A stretch of DNA of 16,251 bases, from contig JAJDTQ010000183.1 of assembly GCA_022827045.1 (NCBI GenBank), positions 1-16,251 of the forward strand, in the 5' to 3' direction. Origin of the DNA: Candidatus Binatia bacterium. GTDB lineage: Bacteria > Desulfobacterota_B > Binatia > UBA9968 > JAJDTQ01. How positions within the stretch are numbered: the stretch's first letter is position 1; each line of letters starts with the position of its first letter. The notes under the pieces are model-generated. The model saw only the letters and a list, made by a program, of their open reading frames with translations, was not told the origin of the DNA and made no database searches. The translations under genes and the position numbers were made by a program. Positions 14,645 to 16,251 of this stretch are shown here, one piece after another.

Positions 14645-15616
14645 ATGACACTGAGCCGCATAGCCATTGTTGTTGCAGGGGTCGTGTTGGCGGCATGTGC
14701 GTTTACCTCCACATCTACCGTTTCGGCCGCCCAACGCATCGTTTTCGGCGGTGGACCGGCCGGCGGCACCTTCCAGGTCGTGGCCAACTCCATCCAGACG
14801 TACGGTCCGGTCAAGAAGTCCAAGGACTACAGGGTCAGGGCCCAGTCCTCGGCCGGCTCGGTGGAAAACCTGCGCAAGGTCAACGCGGGCAGAATGCAGT
14901 TCGGCGTGGTCTATTCCGGGCACGTGTATCTCGGACACAACGGTCGAATGAAGAACGATACTCGCAAGTACACGGACGTGCTCGCGGTCTCGTACCTCTA
15001 CGGGGCGCCCGCGCAACTGGTGGTGCGCAAGGGATCGGGTATCCGCGGAGTCAAGGACCTGGCGGGCAAGCGGGTCGGCGTGGGCAACGCGGGCTCCGGC
15101 GCCTTTGCCAACTGCGAGCTGTTCTTCACCCACATGGGCATCTGGGACAAGATCAAGCGCAACGCCATGGGCTACAATGACGCCGCGGCAGCCTTCGGGA
15201 ACAACCAGCTCGACGCCTTCTGGTTGTTTACCGCGTTTCCCAGCGGCGCCGTGATCATGGCCGCGCAGACCAACGACATCGACCTGGTCGATCTCGCAAA
15301 GGACGCCGAGGAGAGCGGCTTCTTCAAGAAGTATCCCTACTTCGCAAAGCTGGCGGTGCCCGCCGGCACCTACCGCGGCGTCGACAAGACCGCCCCATCG
15401 TTCCAGGACTCCACGCTCTGGGTGGCCAATTCCAAGGTGTCCGCGGATGTCGTCCACGACCTGCTCTCCAAGATCTACACGGACGAAGGCCTGGCCTACA
15501 TGCGCAACCAGAAGAAGACCTTCAAGGAAATGAGCATCAAGGACGGGGCCAAGGGCATCGTGACTCCGCTGCATCCGGGCGCACAGCGCTTCTGGAGGGA
15601 AAAGGGCGTGATGTAA
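14645..15616 (+). CDS. TAXI-family TRAP transporter solute-binding protein
   Basis: A 323-residue periplasmic binding protein. The TAXI hallmark near the N-terminus is FGGGPAGGTFQVVANSI (34-50), followed by QSSAGSVENLRKVNAGRMQFGVV (in pieces, 67-88), where members read the ligand-binding S-x-G-S-x-x-N. LAGKRVGVGNAGSG and an FGNNQLDAFW block follow in the usual order. It catches an organic acid or similar solute and passes it to the sodium- or proton-driven permease encoded next. The export signal offers two cleavage routes: a lipobox L15-A16-A17-C18, or ordinary cleavage after V26-S27-A28. The ATG at 14645 is chosen because AAAGGAGATG lies just upstream; a GTG at 14600 would add a polar stretch before the signal. 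First gene of a + strand operon. Confidence 0.95.
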   Translation: MTLSRIAIVVAGVVLAACAFTSTSTVSAAQRIVFGGGPAGGTFQVVANSIQTYGPVKKSKDYRVRAQSSAGSVENLRKVNAGRMQFGVVYSGHVYLGHNGRMKNDTRKYTDVLAVSYLYGAPAQLVVRKGSGIRGVKDLAGKRVGVGNAGSGAFANCELFFTHMGIWDKIKRNAMGYNDAAAAFGNNQLDAFWLFTAFPSGAVIMAAQTNDIDLVDLAKDAEESGFFKKYPYFAKLAVPAGTYRGVDKTAPSFQDSTLWVANSKVSADVVHDLLSKIYTDEGLAYMRNQKKTFKEMSIKDGAKGIVTPLHPGAQRFWREKGVM

Positions 15617-15661
15617 ACGGGCACCGGACCTCGTTTCGCCATTCCAACGGGCACACATGCG

Positions 15662-15690
15662 CAGGCGGCGGCGTGAATCGCCGCCGCCTG
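15662..15690 (+). other. intercistronic 12-bp perfect hairpin in the TRAP operon
   Basis: CAGGCGGCGGCG (15662-15673) pairs without a mismatch with CGCCGCCGCCTG (15679-15690) around the loop TGAAT. It lies between the binding-protein stop and the permease start, and the following bases are AATAAACG, not a T-run. An mRNA-stabilising or attenuating element that keeps binding-protein levels above permease levels is the likely role. A weak terminator with read-through cannot be excluded. Confidence 0.7.
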
Positions 15691-15710
15691 AATAAACGAA
15701 CGCGAGGCGC

Positions 15711-16251
15711 ATGTTCGAAAAACTGAACACCGCGGAGCGATGGCTGTTCGACATCCTTTCGCTCGTCCTGGTGATCTTCTATTCCTACTCCGCGGTGCTC
15801 GTTCCCGCGGCCACCCAGTACCACCGCGGCGTCTACGTCATCATCACCTACGTGCTCGTGTTCCTCCTCTACCGCTCCCGGAGCGTGCCGGGGAGGATCG
15901 TCGATTATCTGCTGATGGCCGTGTCGGTGCTGTGCATCGGCTACTGGATGTGGAACTTCGAGGCCATCAACTACCGGGTCGGTGCCGAAACGGTGCTCGA
16001 TCAGTGGATTGCCATGGGGGGCGTGCTGATCGGCGTAGAGCTGGCGCGCCGGGTGGTGGGGAACGTCTTTGTGGTGCTGGGCGGCGTCATGCTGCTCTAC
16101 GGGGTCTACGGCGATTACATGCCCGACCTCGTCTCCCATGCCGGGGACACCTTTCCGGCCCTCTGCACCAGCATCTTCTACAAGAGCGACGGGGTCTTCG
16201 GGATCATGGCCAACGTGCTGGCCACCTACGTGATCCTGTTCGTCATCTTCG
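15711..16251 (+). CDS. TRAP transporter fused permease (4TM/12TM type), 5' part
   Basis: The first 180 codons of an integral membrane permease; the gene runs off the window end. It starts MFEKLNTAERWLFDILS, then has hydrophobic helices near 14-30, 40-54, 64-81, 95-107 and 114-127, plus a further one at the end (VLATYVILFVIF). The QYHRGVYVIITY block (36-47) and the YGVYGDYMPDLVSHAGD region (about 129-145) match the N-terminal part of fused TRAP permeases that pair with TAXI binding proteins. Full members are usually over 600 residues and combine the small (DctQ-like) and large (DctM-like) subunits. The start has only a weak GAGG very close to the ATG, so it may be translated poorly compared with the binding protein. 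It lies 94 bp after that gene. Confidence 0.9.
   Translation, partial: MFEKLNTAERWLFDILSLVLVIFYSYSAVLVPAATQYHRGVYVIITYVLVFLLYRSRSVPGRIVDYLLMAVSVLCIGYWMWNFEAINYRVGAETVLDQWIAMGGVLIGVELARRVVGNVFVVLGGVMLLYGVYGDYMPDLVSHAGDTFPALCTSIFYKSDGVFGIMANVLATYVILFVIF

Noticed and set aside
13246..15180. Long + strand frame of 644 codons spanning the NicX-like gene and the start of the TAXI gene
   Set aside because: It crosses two well-supported genes and the promoter region, and its product is low-complexity and basic without domains.
13772..15754. Long minus-strand frame of 660 codons opposite the TAXI gene
   Set aside because: It runs through the divergent promoter region and antisense to a gene with SD, signal peptide and family motifs.
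1..16251. CRISPR arrays, insertion sequences, phage or toxin-antitoxin genes
   Set aside because: I looked for regularly spaced repeats, transposase motifs and small paired genes with such features and found none.

Overview
The window is GC-rich DNA, dense with genes, from a Gram-negative-type bacterium. The evidence is N-terminal export signals, periplasmic-type binding proteins, a TRAP transporter, and SD sequences matching AAGGAGG. The gene content (amidohydrolases, VOC proteins, SDRs, several importers and a TAXI-type TRAP system) resembles uncultured Proteobacteria, Desulfobacterota or Tectomicrobia. The sequence alone does not fix the taxon.

Left part (1-4200). The window opens in the last 69 codons of a NitT/TauT-type ABC permease on the + strand. 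It meets, 3 bp away, a two-gene minus-strand unit: a two-domain VOC/extradiol-type protein followed by a YciI-like protein. Divergent from that unit is a lone + strand gene for a 661-residue alpha/beta-hydrolase-domain protein. Next come an unrecognised exported 158-residue protein and a tRNA-Arg(CCU), both on the minus strand.

Centre (4317-14481). Eleven genes run in one direction on the minus strand with overlaps or short gaps. In transcription order they encode an M29/NicX-like metalloenzyme, an amidohydrolase_2 protein, a one-domain VOC protein, an SDR dehydrogenase, a family-5 extracellular binding protein, two Dpp/Opp permeases, two Dpp/Opp ATPases, a small membrane protein and a YfcG-type glutathione transferase. 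Four soluble enzymes, a complete importer and a GST in one unit suggest uptake and breakdown of a specific small molecule. The substrate cannot be read from the sequence. An aromatic, heterocyclic or amide compound is the best guess.

Right part (14482-16251). A 163-bp divergent control region holds candidate promoters facing both ways. On the right it starts a TAXI-type TRAP operon: a binding protein, then a large fused permease cut off by the window end. Both binding-protein genes are followed by a GC-rich hairpin without a T-run, just before the membrane genes. This is a likely device for making more binding protein than permease.

I saw no CRISPR array, insertion sequence, phage gene or toxin/defence gene. 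The most unusual points are the enzyme/importer operon headed by a NicX-like protein with an altered metal-site motif, and the small membrane-protein frame that continues in phase from the stop codon of the last ATPase gene.
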